A DNA stretch of 64,000 nucleotides. Source: Rossellomorea vietnamensis NBRC 101237 (GTDB lineage: Bacteria; Bacillota; Bacilli; Bacillales; Bacillaceae_B). The notes below the pieces were generated by a model. The model did no database searches. It had not been told where the DNA came from and worked only from the letters and a program-made list of their open reading frames with translations. Positions 46,610-57,102 of this stretch are shown here, piece after piece. A program made the translations under genes and the position numbers. The DNA lies in the NCBI RefSeq assembly GCF_001591825.1, contig NZ_BCVQ01000018.1, positions 1 through 64,000 of the forward strand, in the 5' to 3' direction. Each line of letters begins with the position of its first letter. Position 1 is the stretch's first letter.

Positions 46610-47962
46610 TTATGCTTGAAAAGAGGGTTGTGGTGTAAAGCTATGATCGCTCTCAGTCTTTTCGTTGGCTGCTTTCACTTGTTTCTGCTCTATCACTTCT
46701 TGTTCAATGTTAAAAATGTTGATGAATAAATCCAGCTTATCTTCAGCATCCGGCAGCCCGGCAAATTCCTTTGCCTGGAGGATCGGATCTTTTAATAACT
46801 GGTTGATGATGCTCTTCGTGTGCTTATTCAATACTTTGCGTTCACGATCGGTTAAATCAGGCATTTTACGTTCGATGCTTTCCATCGTTTCTGCCTGGAT
46901 GGAGAGCGCCTTCTGCCTAAGGGCAGAGATGACCGGAACCACACCGAGCATATTCAACCATTCTTTAAACGCAACGATTTCCGCTTCAATCATGATTTCA
47001 ATTTGCTCAGCCGCCTTTTTGCGTTCAGCAAGATTTGCCTGGACGATGCCTTCCAGATCATCGATATCATAAAGGAATACGCTCTCGAGCTGGCCGATCG
47101 CCGGGTCTAAATCCCTCGGTACGGCAATGTCCACCATGAATAGGGGACGGCCCTTCCTCATGCTTTCCACATGGGACATCATTTCTTTCGTGATGACAAA
47201 ATCCTTTGCTCCTGTAGAACTGATCATGATATCCGCTTCTACAAGGGCGCATTGAAGCTCCTGCATCGTTTTCGCATTACCGCTGAAACGCTCTGCCAGG
47301 GTTTGGGCCTTTTCATACGTACGGTTGATCACGGTCACCTTGGTGGCTCCACTGCCATGAAGATTCTTGATGGCAAGTTCCCCCATCTTCCCTGCACCAA
47401 GGATGAGGACATGCTTACCCTCCAGGCTGCCGAATACCTTTTTAGCCAATTCAACGGCTGCATAGCTGACTGATACCGCATTGGAACCAATCTCTGTTTC
47501 TGAGTGACCCTTTTTCGCAACCGTCACCGCCTGCTTGAACAGATGATTAAATACGGTACCCGTCGCTCCCGACTCCTGGGCATTCAGGAAGCTTGAACGG
47601 ATTTGACCAAGGATCTGGGTTTCCCCGAGGACCATGGAGTTCAATCCACAGGCAACCTTAAACAGGTGTTCGACAGCTCCTTCTTGTTCATAAATGAACA
47701 GATAAGGCGTGAACTCCTCTTTATCTATATCAAACCATTGAGATAAAAATTCTTTAATATAATAACGACCTGTATGAATCTGATCCACTACCGCATAAAC
47801 TTCCGTTCTATTACATGTAGAAACAATCACATTTTCAAGGATGCTTTTCTTTTCCTTTAGGGTTTTCATGGCTAAAGGAAGATCAGTTTCATTGAAAGAT
47901 AAACGCTCACGAATCTCTACAGGGGCCGTTTTATAATTTAAACCAACGACTATTGTATACAT
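46610..47962 (-). CDS. hemA: Glutamyl-tRNA reductase
   Basis: Reduces glutamyl-tRNA to glutamate-1-semialdehyde, the first committed step of tetrapyrrole synthesis. The chosen start [14 protein letters not shown] gives 450 residues; a GTG three codons upstream is possible. The catalytic cysteine is in [17 protein letters not shown]-binding GAGKMGELA and the motif [11 protein letters not shown] are present, and the C-terminal dimerisation helix is intact. It is the first gene of the operon hemA-hemX-hemC-hemD-hemB-hemL. Confidence 0.96.
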   Translation of the reverse strand: MYTIVVGLNYKTAPVEIRERLSFNETDLPLAMKTLKEKKSILENVIVSTCNRTEVYAVVDQIHTGRYYIKEFLSQWFDIDKEEFTPYLFIYEQEGAVEHLFKVACGLNSMVLGETQILGQIRSSFLNAQESGATGTVFNHLFKQAVTVAKKGHSETEIGSNAVSVSYAAVELAKKVFGSLEGKHVLILGAGKMGELAIKNLHGSGATKVTVINRTYEKAQTLAERFSGNAKTMQELQCALVEADIMISSTGAKDFVITKEMMSHVESMRKGRPLFMVDIAVPRDLDPAIGQLESVFLYDIDDLEGIVQANLAERKKAAEQIEIMIEAEIVAFKEWLNMLGVVPVISALRQKALSIQAETMESIERKMPDLTDRERKVLNKHTKSIINQLLKDPILQAKEFAGLPDAEDKLDLFINIFNIEQEVIEQKQVKAANEKTESDHSFTPQPSFQA

Positions 47963-47999
47963 GCTATGCACTACACCCCCAAGTAAAATCATTACTGTT

Positions 48000-48008
48000 A
48001 TTATAACA
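48000..48008 (-). promoter_or_regulatory. Probable extended -10 promoter of the hem operon
   Basis: TGTTATAAT on the minus strand is an extended -10 about 35 bp upstream of the hemA start, without an obvious -35. The rest of the gap to 48361 (about 350 bp) contains no gene that I can support. It shows a TTGAAA/TTTCAA hairpin (48152–48167) within a longer imperfect inverted repeat, and the AGGAGG site of the plus-strand gene at its end. Confidence 0.45.
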
Positions 48009-48361
48009 TGTCCAAATAAGTCCTCTGGCCCTGAAATGTGAACAGAAATTGAAACCTGTGCTACAGTTAAGGGGGTAGAATCGAATGATTCTTCCGGGAC
48101 TTGCGAAACATCACTTTCATCATTACATTTAAGTAGAAGAAAGAAAGAAGCTTGAAAGCATTTTCAATTCTTCTTAAATCTTTTATATTTCGACATTTGC
48201 CTACTAATGTAGGGTACCAAAACAAGCCTAAAGAATCAAGTAATGGAAAGCTTTCTCACGATTCATCGGAACAAAGGGATCGATTTTTCATATTATGTGT
48301 CATTTTCCCTTAAAAAATAGGAATTAAAACCGAAATTTCACTAATTTTCAGGAGGAAAAGA

Positions 48362-48847
48362 ATGAAACAGCAGCGAATATTCCCCGGAATCATCTTAATT
48401 GGCTTTGGAGCTTACTTTTACTTACAACAAGCGAACATTGTATTATTTCAGGAATTTTTCACGTGGCCCACTTTGCTTATCATTGTCGGACTCGCGTTTC
48501 TCGGTCAGGGATACGGGGGAAGGGATTATGAAGCCATCCTTCCCGGTACGATCCTGGTCGGATTCGGCCTGCATTTCCATGTGGTCAACAAGCTTGACAT
48601 TTGGCCGGATCATATGGGGACCTTCATCCTCATCATCGCCCTCGGTTTTCTTCTCAGATATCAGAAGACACGCGCCGGCTTATTTCAAGGAGTGCTCTTT
48701 CTGACACTCTCTATCATTCTCCTATTCTCTGATAAAGTGGTGCGATGGTTCGGTTTCATTGAAGGAAGCGTGGGAAGCGCGTGGGAATTCTGGCCCATTA
48801 TCATTATCGGTATCGGTGTCTATTTATTATTTGTAAGAAAAAAGTAG
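48362..48847 (+). CDS. LiaI/LiaF-like membrane protein
   Basis: A 161-residue membrane protein with two repeats of the pattern seen in the LiaI/LiaF transmembrane region (FPGIILIGFGAYFYLQQ and LPGTILVGFGLHFHVV), each followed by another helix, and a final pair of helices. It has no sensor or DNA-binding part. GGAGG lies before the ATG, and a strong terminator follows. It stands alone between divergent hemA and convergent ABC transporter genes. A role in envelope stress is possible by family only. Confidence 0.65.
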   Translation: MKQQRIFPGIILIGFGAYFYLQQANIVLFQEFFTWPTLLIIVGLAFLGQGYGGRDYEAILPGTILVGFGLHFHVVNKLDIWPDHMGTFILIIALGFLLRYQKTRAGLFQGVLFLTLSIILLFSDKVVRWFGFIEGSVGSAWEFWPIIIIGIGVYLLFVRKK

Positions 48848-48857
48848 GCAAAACGTG

Positions 48858-48887
48858 AAAAAGCCCGGAATCGCATCCGGGCTTTTT
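48858..48887. terminator. Bidirectional terminator between the LiaI-like gene and ABC operon
   Basis: A perfect 12-bp stem (AAAAAGCCCGGA/TCCGGGCTTTTT) with a 6-nt loop lies between the two convergent units. Confidence 0.95.
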
Positions 48888-48895
48888 TTCATTTA

Positions 48896-49630
48896 TTAGA
48901 GAACCGAGTCCAAAAATTCTCTCGTCCTCTGTTCTTTTGGAGAATGGAATAATTCCTGAGGGGGTCCCACTTCGACGATGCGTCCATCATGCATATAGAC
49001 GACCCAGTCGGCCACTTCACGGGCAAATCCCATTTCATGTGTCACGACGACCATCGTCATCCCTTCTAAAGCAAGCTCCTTCATGGTAGCGAGTACCTCA
49101 CCGACCAATTCCGGATCAAGTGCAGAGGTGGGCTCATCGAACAGCATGATATCCGGCTTCATCGCAAGTGCCCTGGCGATGGCGACACGCTGCTTCTGTC
49201 CCCCGGAAAGCTTGGACGGGTAGACATCTTCTTTATCCCCAAGCCCGACCTTCTTTAACAGTTCTTTGGCATCCTTCCTTGCTTCCGCCTTAGAGACACC
49301 CTTTACGTAGACCGGTGCCTCCATCACATTTTCCAATACGGTCTTGTGGGGGAATAGATAGAAATGCTGGAACACCATCCCTACCTTTTGACGGATTTTA
49401 TTCAAATCATGGGTATCCTGGTTGACTTCATCGCCTTCGATGACAACCTTCCCATTATCTTTCAGCTCAAGGAAGTTCAAGCAGCGAAGCAGTGTACTCT
49501 TCCCAGATCCACTGGCCCCAATAAGACAAACCACGTCACTTTCCCTTACGCTTATATCAATGTCCTTTAATACGTGCAAATCACCAAAGGATTTATTTAG
49601 TTTCTCTACTTTAATCATTTCCTGACTCAT
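48896..49630 (-). CDS. Polar amino acid ABC transporter, ATPase
   Basis: A 244-residue ATP-binding subunit of the polar amino acid uptake (PAAT/GlnQ) family. Walker [16 protein letters not shown], signature [15 protein letters not shown], Walker [15 protein letters not shown] and the His switch [10 protein letters not shown] are all intact. The start [10 protein letters not shown] lies 6 nt after GGAGGG; a longer reading overlaps the permease gene. It is the last gene of the importer operon. The exact substrate cannot be told from sequence. Confidence 0.93.
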   Translation of the reverse strand: MSQEMIKVEKLNKSFGDLHVLKDIDISVRESDVVCLIGASGSGKSTLLRCLNFLELKDNGKVVIEGDEVNQDTHDLNKIRQKVGMVFQHFYLFPHKTVLENVMEAPVYVKGVSKAEARKDAKELLKKVGLGDKEDVYPSKLSGGQKQRVAIARALAMKPDIMLFDEPTSALDPELVGEVLATMKELALEGMTMVVVTHEMGFAREVADWVVYMHDGRIVEVGPPQELFHSPKEQRTREFLDSVL

Positions 49631-49652
49631 ACTCATCCCTCCTGCGTCATTC

Positions 49653-50300
49653 TTAATCACTGATGGACATACGTTTTTCAATTACATTGACAATCGTTGA
49701 GAATAGTAAAACAAGAACCAGGTAATAGATTGCTACGACGAGCAAATAGGTCATATAATCAAAATTATTCGATCCGAGTGTCGTTGCCACGCTGAACAAT
49801 TCGAACATCCCGATGAATGAAGCAAGGGATGAATCCTTTAATGCAATGATGAATTGATTACCCAGGGGCGGCAGGGCACGCCTGAATGCCTGAGGAAGGA
49901 TGATCCTTCTCATGGACAATCCAAGGGACATCCCAAGGGAACGCCCGGCTTCCATTTGCCCTTTGTCGATGGACTGAATGGCTCCCCGGAAGATCTCTGC
50001 GATATAAGCCCCGTTATGGAAAGCAAGACCCATGACGACCGACCAGAAGCCTGAAATATTCAATGAGGTCAAACCGAAATAGAAAATGAAGATTTGAACG
50101 ATTAATGGTGTACCCCTTACAACAAAAATGTATAAATCCGCAATCAGGGACAAAGGCTTGATCCCTGAAATCTTTAGGAAAGCGAAAAACAGACCGATCA
50201 CAATCGCAATCAGGACAGAAACAAAGGTTAACTGGAATGTTAACAGCATCCCTTTCAGAAAAACATCATATGTACCTGCAAAGGTTTCTAAAAAGTGCAT
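49653..50300 (-). CDS. Polar amino acid ABC transporter, permease
   Basis: A 215-residue permease of the HisMQ type with about five membrane helices and the ATPase-docking EAA segment (about 125–150, [19 protein letters not shown]). The start [12 protein letters not shown] has GGAGGG upstream; the longer reading runs through a terminator hairpin and is rejected. A single permease suggests a homodimeric channel. Confidence 0.93.
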   Translation of the reverse strand: MHFLETFAGTYDVFLKGMLLTFQLTFVSVLIAIVIGLFFAFLKISGIKPLSLIADLYIFVVRGTPLIVQIFIFYFGLTSLNISGFWSVVMGLAFHNGAYIAEIFRGAIQSIDKGQMEAGRSLGMSLGLSMRRIILPQAFRRALPPLGNQFIIALKDSSLASFIGMFELFSVATTLGSNNFDYMTYLLVVAIYYLVLVLLFSTIVNVIEKRMSISD

Positions 50301-50340
50301 GGACTTCCCTCCGTTCGATTTTTTCCACTTTAAGACAAAA

Positions 50341-50378
50341 AGCGAATGCGCATAGAAGCACATTCGCTCTGTGTCATG
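50341..50378 (-). terminator. Intercistronic terminator after the substrate-binding gene
   Basis: AGCGAATG (50341–50348) and CATTCGCT (50361–50368) form an 8-bp stem, followed by TTTTTGTC on the minus strand. It sits between the binding-protein gene and the permease gene, so part of the transcripts probably stop here and the binding protein is made in excess. Confidence 0.7.
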
Positions 50379-50384
50379 CTGCTC

Positions 50385-51167
50385 TTACTCTTTCTCGGGA
50401 TCTGATGTAATATCTGTTTTGAAATATTTTTCACTGATTTTCTTCAGTGTACCGTCTTCTCTTAATGCTTCAAGAGCTTGATTGACTTCTTTCAATAGCT
50501 TTTCATTATCTTTACTGACGGCAATCGCCTGCTCACTGCGTCCGATCAGTTCACGTGCTTCGATGTTAAGGCCTGAAGCAATCGCTTCTTTACCTGTAAT
50601 GAAGTCTGTGATGACGGCATCATGTTTTCCTTTGTTTAACGCTTCAAGTGCCACAACGTCACTATCATATGCCTGAATTTTATCCGTTACTTCCTTTGCA
50701 GTATCTGAGTACGTCGATCCCTTTGATACAGCAATTTCTTTGTCCTTCAAATCATCCAGGGTTTCAACATCACTGTCTTTACGGACGAAAATCTGTGGAC
50801 CTGAATAATAATAAGGAGTTGAGAAGTCTACTTCCTTCAAACGATCTTCCGTGATCGTATGACTGGCGACTGCCGCGTCGAAACGTCCGGATTTGACCCC
50901 TTCTACAATTCCTGCAAATTTAAATTTCTTCTGCTCGGGTTCAAGACCCATTTCTTTCGCAACGGCTTCTGCCACTTCAATATCGAAACCTGACATGGTT
51001 CCATCGTCATTCGTCACACTGAATGGCTTGAATTCACCGGAAGCTGCATAAACGAATTTGCCTTCCTCCACTAACTTCGCACCACTCTCTGTAGTAGCTT
51101 TGTCTCCGCAAGCGGATAGAAGAAGTGCAGCAAGTACTAATAAGACCAGGCTTTTCAAATTCTTCAC
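50385..51167 (-). CDS. Polar amino acid ABC transporter, substrate-binding lipoprotein
   Basis: A 260-residue family 3 solute-binding protein. A lipoprotein signal (about 1–20) ends in the lipobox LLSAC-G, so the mature protein is attached to the outer face of the membrane. The family segments GFDIEVAEAVAKEMGLEPE and FDAAVASHTITEDRLKEVDFS are clear. GTG start. First gene of the importer operon, behind a sigma-A promoter. Confidence 0.93.
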   Translation of the reverse strand: MKNLKSLVLLVLAALLLSACGDKATTESGAKLVEEGKFVYAASGEFKPFSVTNDDGTMSGFDIEVAEAVAKEMGLEPEQKKFKFAGIVEGVKSGRFDAAVASHTITEDRLKEVDFSTPYYYSGPQIFVRKDSDVETLDDLKDKEIAVSKGSTYSDTAKEVTDKIQAYDSDVVALEALNKGKHDAVITDFITGKEAIASGLNIEARELIGRSEQAIAVSKDNEKLLKEVNQALEALREDGTLKKISEKYFKTDITSDPEKE

Positions 51168-51215
51168 TGTCTAGAGTCCCCCTTATGTAGCTTGTAATAT
51201 TTTTAATCTTTCATA

Positions 51216-51244
51216 ATTTTATCAACAAAAGAGAAAATTCTCAA
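51216..51244 (-). promoter_or_regulatory. Promoter of the amino acid ABC operon
   Basis: -35 TTGAGA (51239–51244) and -10 TAAAAT (51216–51221) with exact 17-nt spacing. The -35 overlaps a GAGAA/TTCTC inverted repeat that could be an operator. The rest of the 51168–51468 gap holds three 10-nt direct repeats (51331–51360) and the engB terminator, but no gene. Confidence 0.6.
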
Positions 51245-51426
51245 AATTCAAATATAGCTTCCACAGCTTATAATTATCCATTTTGGTGGATGAACCCCAT
51301 TCAGCTTTGATATGGATACATATGCGTCCCTATCCTTTCATTTCCTTTCATATCCTTTCGTCCTATAGGCCAAAAAACCTTATACGGACTTCGGTAGACC
51401 TTCTTTATGACTACTTTTCAAAAAAA

Positions 51427-51462
51427 AAAGAACCGACCTCCATAAATGGAAATCGGTTCTTT
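51427..51462 (-). terminator. Terminator of lonA-engB
   Basis: AAAGAACCGA (51427–51436) and TCGGTTCTTT (51453–51462) form a perfect 10-bp stem with an inner TCCAT/ATGGA pair. An A9 run on the plus strand gives the T-run of the minus-strand transcript. Confidence 0.9.
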
Positions 51463-51468
51463 ACAAGA

Positions 51469-52053
51469 TCATTTATAATACGATTTGATGGCGTCCCAGG
51501 CTTTGTCTTTTCCAAGGCCTGTTTCAGAAGAGAACAAGATAAGATCGTCTTCGCTGTCCATGTTCAGGGTTTCTCTTGTGACTTTCAGGTGCTTCTGCCA
51601 TTTGCCTTTCGGGATCTTGTCCGCTTTGGTGGCAATGACGATACATGGAAGCCCGTGATGCTTGAGGAAATCATACATCATCACGTCATCTTTGGTCGGG
51701 GCGTGACGAAGGTCCACGATCAGGATGACCGCCCTTAGCTGCTCACGGGAAGTGATGTAGGTTTCAATCATCTTTCCCCAAGCTTCCCGCTCCGTTTTGG
51801 ATACTTTGGCAAAACCGTAACCGGGAACATCTACATAATAGAGGGTTTCTTCTATTTTATAAAAGTTCAGCGTCTGGGTTTTACCAGGCTTGGATGAAAT
51901 CCTCGCCATGCTCTTCCTGCCGATCATTTTATTGATGAATGAGGATTTCCCTACGTTCGAGCGCCCCGCTAAGGCAAACTCAGGAAGGATATCGCCAGGA
52001 TATTGTTCAGGCCTGACCGCACTGATGACTAGCTCAACTTGATTTACTTTCAC
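51469..52053 (-). CDS. engB: Ribosome biogenesis GTPase EngB/YsxC
   Basis: Essential GTPase needed for 50S subunit assembly. The 194 residues show G1 [10 protein letters not shown]2/G3 with [12 protein letters not shown], and G4 ATKADKIPK. The N-terminal EFALAGRSN context is typical of the family. The ATG overlaps the end of lonA by 4 bp, so the two are translated together, as in B. subtilis. Confidence 0.96.
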   Translation of the reverse strand: MKVNQVELVISAVRPEQYPGDILPEFALAGRSNVGKSSFINKMIGRKSMARISSKPGKTQTLNFYKIEETLYYVDVPGYGFAKVSKTEREAWGKMIETYITSREQLRAVILIVDLRHAPTKDDVMMYDFLKHHGLPCIVIATKADKIPKGKWQKHLKVTRETLNMDSEDDLILFSSETGLGKDKAWDAIKSYYK

Positions 52054-54383
52054 TTCTTTTCACCTACTAATGCTTTCTCTAAGACTTCATCGATGTGGGA
52101 TACAAGGATGAACGTTAATTCTCCCCTCACACTTTCAGGAATATCATCTATATCCTTTTCATTATCTTTCGGAAGGATAATCGTTTTAATTCCGGCACGA
52201 TGAGCACTTAATGTTTTTTCTTTCACTCCGCCGATTGGAAGGACTCTTCCTCTCAGGGTCATTTCTCCTGTCATCCCCACTTCACGGTTCACGTATTTCC
52301 CTGTCAGGGCAGATACGAGTGCCGTCGTGATCGTGATCCCGGCTGAAGGCCCGTCTTTCGGGACTGCTCCTTCGGGAACGTGGATATGAATATCGTGTTT
52401 CTCGTGGAAATTCTCATCGATCCCAAGTTCCCCCGCCTTCGAACGTACGTAGCTGAAGGCTGTTTGAGCAGACTCCTTCATGACGTCTCCCAGTTTCCCG
52501 GTCAGGACAAGCTTCCCTTTACCCGGTGCAAGGGATACTTCGATTTGAAGGGTATCCCCGCCGACCGTCGTATAGGCAAGACCGGTAGATACACCGATCT
52601 GATTTTCTATTTCTGCCTGGCCGTAACGGAATTTCCTCTTTCCGAGGAACTCTTCTATATTGCTTGACGTGATCACGACTCTCTTCTTATCACCTGAAAC
52701 GATGATCTTCGCCGTTTTTCTGCAGAGAGCAGCCAGCTGACGCTCCAGGCTCCTTACACCGGCTTCCCTGGTATAATAGCGGACGATATCAACGATCGCT
52801 TCATCTCTCACCTGAAGCTTGGATTTGGTCAAACCATGATCTTTGATTTGCTTTTCCAGTAAATGATGCTTCGCAATGTTTAACTTTTCAAGCTCCGTAT
52901 AACCGGCAATCGTAATGATTTCCATCCTGTCCCGGAGTGGTCCCGGTATGGTGGATAGGTCATTGGCCGTTGCGATGAACATCACTTTTGATAAGTCGTA
53001 CGTCTCTTCAATATAGTGATCACTGAAGTTAGAATTTTGTTCGGGATCCAGTACCTCAAGCATTGCAGAAGAAGGATCTCCCCTGAAATCACTGGACATT
53101 TTATCGATTTCATCGAGAAGGAACACAGGATTGATCGTACCTGCCTTTTTCATCCCGCGTATGATCCTGCCGGGCATGGCGCCTACATACGTACGTCTGT
53201 GCCCCCTGATTTCGGATTCATCACGGACGCCTCCAAGGGAGATGCGTACAAAATTCCGCCCCAGTGATTCAGCCACGGAACGGGCCAAGCTCGTTTTCCC
53301 GACACCTGGAGGTCCGGCCAAACACAGAATGGGTCCTTTCAGGGATTGAGTCAGCTGCTGAACGGCAAGATATTCAAGAACCCTTTCCTTGACCTTTTCA
53401 AGACCGTAATGATCCCGGTTTAATATCTGTTCAGAACGCTTGATGTCCAATTGATCTTCTGTTTCCGTGGACCATGGTAAAGAGACAAGCCACTCGATGT
53501 AATTTCGGATCACAGAGCTTTCAGCAGAACTTGAAGGCACCTTCTCATAGCGTGCGAGCTCCTTTAATGCCGTAAGTTCCACTTCTTCAGGCATATTGGC
53601 CTGTTCGATTTTAGCAGTTAAATCTTCAATTTCACCCGATTTACCTTCTTTGTCACCCAACTCTTTTTGAATGGCTTTCATTTGCTCACGAAGATAATAC
53701 TCTTTCTGGGTTCTTTCCATCGAACGTTTGACACGCTGCCCGATTTTTTTCTCTAAGCTCAGCACTTCTTTTTCATTGTTGATCGTTTCGATCACCATTT
53801 GAAGCCGCTCTTTAATATCGAGTGTTTCCAGGACGTTTTGCTTTTCCTTCATCTTTAGGGGCAGATGGGATGCGACGATATCCGCAAGCCTTCCCGGTTC
53901 TTCAATATCTGAAACGGTTGAATACGTTTCGGCTGATACTTTCTTTGATAGCTTTATGTATTGTTCGAAATAATTGAGTAACGTCCTCATCAAGGCGTCT
54001 GTTTCCGATTCCTTCCCTTCAGAATCATGAAATTCCTTCACCGTAACTTCGTAGAAATCTTTTTGCTCAGTGAATGAAGTGATGGACGCCCGATTCATTC
54101 CCTCAACCAACACCCTGATGGTCCCGTTTGGCAGTTTAAGCATTTGCTTAACCTTTGTCAATGTTCCCATTTCGTAAAAATCTTCCTGTGTTGGCTCATC
54201 TATATTCATATCTCTTTGAGTCGTTAAGAAAATTAAATGATCATCCATCATCGCTTTTTCTAAAGCTTGAACGGAGCGCTCACGTCCAACATCTAAATGC
54301 AAGACCATTGTTGGATACACGAGTAAGCCTCTTAATGGAAGGAGGGGAACCGTTAAATTATTTTGTTTTGCCACATATAACAC
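52050..54383 (-). CDS. lonA: ATP-dependent protease LonA
   Basis: Cytoplasmic AAA+ protease that degrades misfolded and regulatory proteins. The 777 residues comprise an N-terminal substrate domain (about 10–200), a coiled coil, an AAA+ module with Walker [10 protein letters not shown] and Walker [10 protein letters not shown], and a C-terminal protease domain with catalytic Ser in PKDGPSAG and Lys in GGVKEK. The length and order are standard for Bacillus. Confidence 0.97.
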   Translation of the reverse strand: MLYVAKQNNLTVPLLPLRGLLVYPTMVLHLDVGRERSVQALEKAMMDDHLIFLTTQRDMNIDEPTQEDFYEMGTLTKVKQMLKLPNGTIRVLVEGMNRASITSFTEQKDFYEVTVKEFHDSEGKESETDALMRTLLNYFEQYIKLSKKVSAETYSTVSDIEEPGRLADIVASHLPLKMKEKQNVLETLDIKERLQMVIETINNEKEVLSLEKKIGQRVKRSMERTQKEYYLREQMKAIQKELGDKEGKSGEIEDLTAKIEQANMPEEVELTALKELARYEKVPSSSAESSVIRNYIEWLVSLPWSTETEDQLDIKRSEQILNRDHYGLEKVKERVLEYLAVQQLTQSLKGPILCLAGPPGVGKTSLARSVAESLGRNFVRISLGGVRDESEIRGHRRTYVGAMPGRIIRGMKKAGTINPVFLLDEIDKMSSDFRGDPSSAMLEVLDPEQNSNFSDHYIEETYDLSKVMFIATANDLSTIPGPLRDRMEIITIAGYTELEKLNIAKHHLLEKQIKDHGLTKSKLQVRDEAIVDIVRYYTREAGVRSLERQLAALCRKTAKIIVSGDKKRVVITSSNIEEFLGKRKFRYGQAEIENQIGVSTGLAYTTVGGDTLQIEVSLAPGKGKLVLTGKLGDVMKESAQTAFSYVRSKAGELGIDENFHEKHDIHIHVPEGAVPKDGPSAGITITTALVSALTGKYVNREVGMTGEMTLRGRVLPIGGVKEKTLSAHRAGIKTIILPKDNEKDIDDIPESVRGELTFILVSHIDEVLEKALVGEKK

Positions 54384-54512
54384 CTCCGAATTATGCTTCT
54401 CTAGTCTTTGTACAATTCTAACTTATTTACTAGGGAGTGTCTATTAAATAGGTATTTACAACTTTATTCAAGGCATGCTGCTCTTATTCCTGCTCTCCCC
54501 ATTCAAAAACAA

Positions 54513-54538
54513 ACCGATTCGGATAGACCCGAATCGGT
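54513..54538 (-). terminator. Terminator of lonB
   Basis: ACCGATTCGG and CCGAATCGGT form a perfect 10-bp stem with a 6-nt loop, followed by TTGTTTTTG on the minus strand, just past the lonB stop codon. Confidence 0.9.
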
Positions 54539-54545
54539 CAACAGT

Positions 54546-56204
54546 CTATACACTTTTCTTATTTTGTTCAGGTGCGAGATCGGGTGACGATACGTGATCC
54601 TTCATCAAGGCGAGATCAAGAACTTCCTTGAGCTGTTTGACCGGGACCACTTCGATTCCTTCTATCTCTTTTAACATCGCCTGTTGGTTGTCGTAAGGAA
54701 TGATGGCCACGGTCGCACCGGCTAGCTTCGCACCTTTCACCTTAGGATATACCCCACCGACAGGCTTAACAGATCCATGTATACTGATTTCACCTGTGAC
54801 GGCAATCGTATGCTTGATGGGAATCCGGTAAATGGCCGAATAGATCCCAAGAGCCATGGCAATCCCTGCAGAAGGACCGTCGACCGGCACCCCGCCTGGA
54901 AAGTTCACATGGATATCATACTGATCGGCAGGTACTCCCATGGAACGAAGGACGGTGATCACATTTTCGATCGATCCTTTCGCCATACTTTTTCTTCTGA
55001 TGGATTTACTCCGATCACCGATGCTCTCTTCTTCCACGATTCCCGTCACATTGATGGTGCCCTTATCAACTGCCGGAATCACATTGACTTCAATTTCAAG
55101 TAGAGAACCCGTATTCGGTCCTGTCACGGCTAACCCATTGACCAGACCAATCGTTGCCTCTTCATTGATTTTTTTCTGATAGCGGGGGGAAAGCTGACTG
55201 GATTGAATGATCCATTCGAGCTCATGATCATAAATTTCTTTTCTATTTTCTGTGATGGCAACCCCGGCGGCTATCTGAACCATATTGACTGCTTCACGTC
55301 CGTTACGTGCATAAGATGCGAGGGTCTCGAGACCTTTGTCACTGATCGTCATTTCTACTTTCTCAACGGCTCCTGCCGCTACCTTCTTCACTTCATCATG
55401 CTCAAGCTCCCTGAAGAAAACTTCCATGCATCTAGAGCGGATCGCCGGAGGCAATTCATTCGGTGTACGGGTCGTGGCACCGATCAAGCGGAAATCAGCC
55501 GGAAGGCCGTTTTTGAAAATATCATGTATATGGGTGGGAATTTGATGATTTTCTTCATTGTAATAGGCACTCTCAAGGAACACCCTGCGATCTTCTAACA
55601 CTTTTAAGAGCTTATTCAATTGAATGGGGTGCAATTCCCCGATTTCATCAATGAACAATACGCCTCCATGGGCATTCGTCACAGCCCCTTGTTTCGGCTG
55701 CGGGATCCCGGCTTGTCCCATGGCTCCTGCCCCTTGATAGATGGGATCATGGACTGAACCAATCAGCGGATCGGCAATCCCCCGTTCATCGAATCGTGCC
55801 GTGGTGGCATCCAATTCAACAAAAACGGCAGAAGATCTGAATGGGGATTTCATATTTTTCTTTGCTTCTTCCAGTACCAAACGGGCTGCTGCCGTTTTTC
55901 CGACACCGGGAGGTCCGTAAATGATGACATGCTGTGGATTCGGACTGCATATCGCTGCTTTTAATGCTTTGATGCCATCTTCCTGTCCGACAATATCTTC
56001 AAAGCTTGAGGGTCTTACTTTTTCGGCAAGGGGTTCAGTCAGTGAAATGGACCTCATCTTTCGGAGTTCTTCCATCTCCTTTTTTGATTCACGGTCAATG
56101 GAAACTTTTTGCGTTCGCTGGTTTTTCAACAAATTCCAGAAGTACAATCCAATGATGATTCCGAAGAATAATTGGATGAATAAAGCGATGCTTGTAAAGC
56201 TCAT
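54546..56204 (-). CDS. lonB: ATP-dependent protease LonB
   Basis: Membrane-anchored Lon-like protease that in B. subtilis is made in the forespore. The start MSFTSIALFIQ lies after GGAGGGAGACGA and gives 552 residues, as in B. subtilis. One N-terminal membrane helix (about 4–22), an AAA+ module (Walker [10 protein letters not shown], Walker B LFIDEIGEL) and a protease domain with catalytic Ser in VDGPSAG are present. The N-terminal substrate domain of LonA is missing, as is normal for LonB. Confidence 0.95.
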   Translation of the reverse strand: MSFTSIALFIQLFFGIIIGLYFWNLLKNQRTQKVSIDRESKKEMEELRKMRSISLTEPLAEKVRPSSFEDIVGQEDGIKALKAAICSPNPQHVIIYGPPGVGKTAAARLVLEEAKKNMKSPFRSSAVFVELDATTARFDERGIADPLIGSVHDPIYQGAGAMGQAGIPQPKQGAVTNAHGGVLFIDEIGELHPIQLNKLLKVLEDRRVFLESAYYNEENHQIPTHIHDIFKNGLPADFRLIGATTRTPNELPPAIRSRCMEVFFRELEHDEVKKVAAGAVEKVEMTISDKGLETLASYARNGREAVNMVQIAAGVAITENRKEIYDHELEWIIQSSQLSPRYQKKINEEATIGLVNGLAVTGPNTGSLLEIEVNVIPAVDKGTINVTGIVEEESIGDRSKSIRRKSMAKGSIENVITVLRSMGVPADQYDIHVNFPGGVPVDGPSAGIAMALGIYSAIYRIPIKHTIAVTGEISIHGSVKPVGGVYPKVKGAKLAGATVAIIPYDNQQAMLKEIEGIEVVPVKQLKEVLDLALMKDHVSSPDLAPEQNKKSV

Positions 56205-56312
56205 TCGTCTCCCTCCAAGTAGATACAAGTTGTTATCGGTTAGTATCTCCTTGACCTTGTGGGAATAAACAAAAAAATTCGGTGATGAGATGGTTCAAAA
56301 AGGGATATTTCA

Positions 56313-57023
56313 TTAACTAATACAGTCAATTCCACCTTTTTTCTCTAATAATTGACAATCTTCTATATCCAAAGACCAGAGTCCTGAGTTTAAGACTACT
56401 CCTGATTTTACTAGGTGAATTTTTTTTGAGAAGATTGGACCGTTCAGGACGAAGGTGTGGTATTCACCCGCTTCTCCCATGACGCAGCAGTCTTGCTTGT
56501 TGTGAATGTCCTCATAAAATTCCCAATCGAGCATTCTGCCGGCCCATGATGGATCGAATACTTTGTCTGAAGCCCTGCATATGACTGAAGAGAATCCTAG
56601 TGTGATGAATTCTTTCAGTAATCGACTGCTTTCTCCCTCCGATATCCATACGGGAAATGAGGGATTCAAACCCGCTTTCATTGCCACTTCTTCATTCCAC
56701 TTTCGATCTTCTTCTGCATATAAGCTTCCAAAGACGATTTCATCCACACCCCTATCCTGCTTTAAATCTGATAATGCCCCGATGAGGGAACGCTCATAAT
56801 CATCTCCGGAATTCACAAGTACCAGCGGAATACCCAAGGCTTTTGCCTGATGCTCGAGAATATCCAATCTGAGACCGTGAGCATGATTCCGTTCATATTT
56901 TTCTGAAACCATAGAAACAAGACACTCTACTTTTTTGCCGGCTTTTAAAGTACGATACAAAGCCAGACACCCGTCTTTCCCGCCACTCCAGCTAATGGCC
57001 ACCTTGGTTTTCTTATTGTCCAA
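56313..57023 (-). CDS. Dph6-like PP-loop ATPase (diphthine-ammonia ligase family)
   Basis: A 236-residue protein of the adenine nucleotide alpha hydrolase superfamily with the PP-loop ISWSGGKDG near its N-terminus, AHGLRLDILEHQAKALG and the GEAGEYHTFV motif of the DUF71/Dph6 family. In archaea and eukaryotes Dph6 amidates diphthine on EF2; bacteria lack that substrate, so the bacterial role is unknown. A TTG start 9 nt after AAGGAG is chosen; an ATG three codons earlier abuts the site. It lies between lonB and clpX, which are adjacent in B. subtilis. Confidence 0.75.
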   Translation of the reverse strand: MDNKKTKVAISWSGGKDGCLALYRTLKAGKKVECLVSMVSEKYERNHAHGLRLDILEHQAKALGIPLVLVNSGDDYERSLIGALSDLKQDRGVDEIVFGSLYAEEDRKWNEEVAMKAGLNPSFPVWISEGESSRLLKEFITLGFSSVICRASDKVFDPSWAGRMLDWEFYEDIHNKQDCCVMGEAGEYHTFVLNGPIFSKKIHLVKSGVVLNSGLWSLDIEDCQLLEKKGGIDCIS

Positions 57024-57059
57024 CCGTCCCATCTCCTTTCTATCACTTCAGTCGTAAAA

Positions 57060-57091
57060 AAAGCCGGGAATGAAGGATCATTCCCGGCTTT
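57060..57091 (-). terminator. Terminator of clpX
   Basis: AAAGCCGGGAATGA (57060–57073) and TCATTCCCGGCTTT (57078–57091) form a perfect 14-bp stem, followed by a T-run on the minus strand. Confidence 0.95.
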
Positions 57092-57102
57092 ACGTTAAGC
57101 TA

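Noticed and set aside
47990-48008. PerR box before hemA
   Set aside because: TTATAAT is present, but the second half-site matches only about 4 of 7 positions; the sequence is better explained as an extended -10.
51331-51360. CRISPR-like repeats
   Set aside because: The repeats are only 10 nt long with no spacers, and no cas genes are present.
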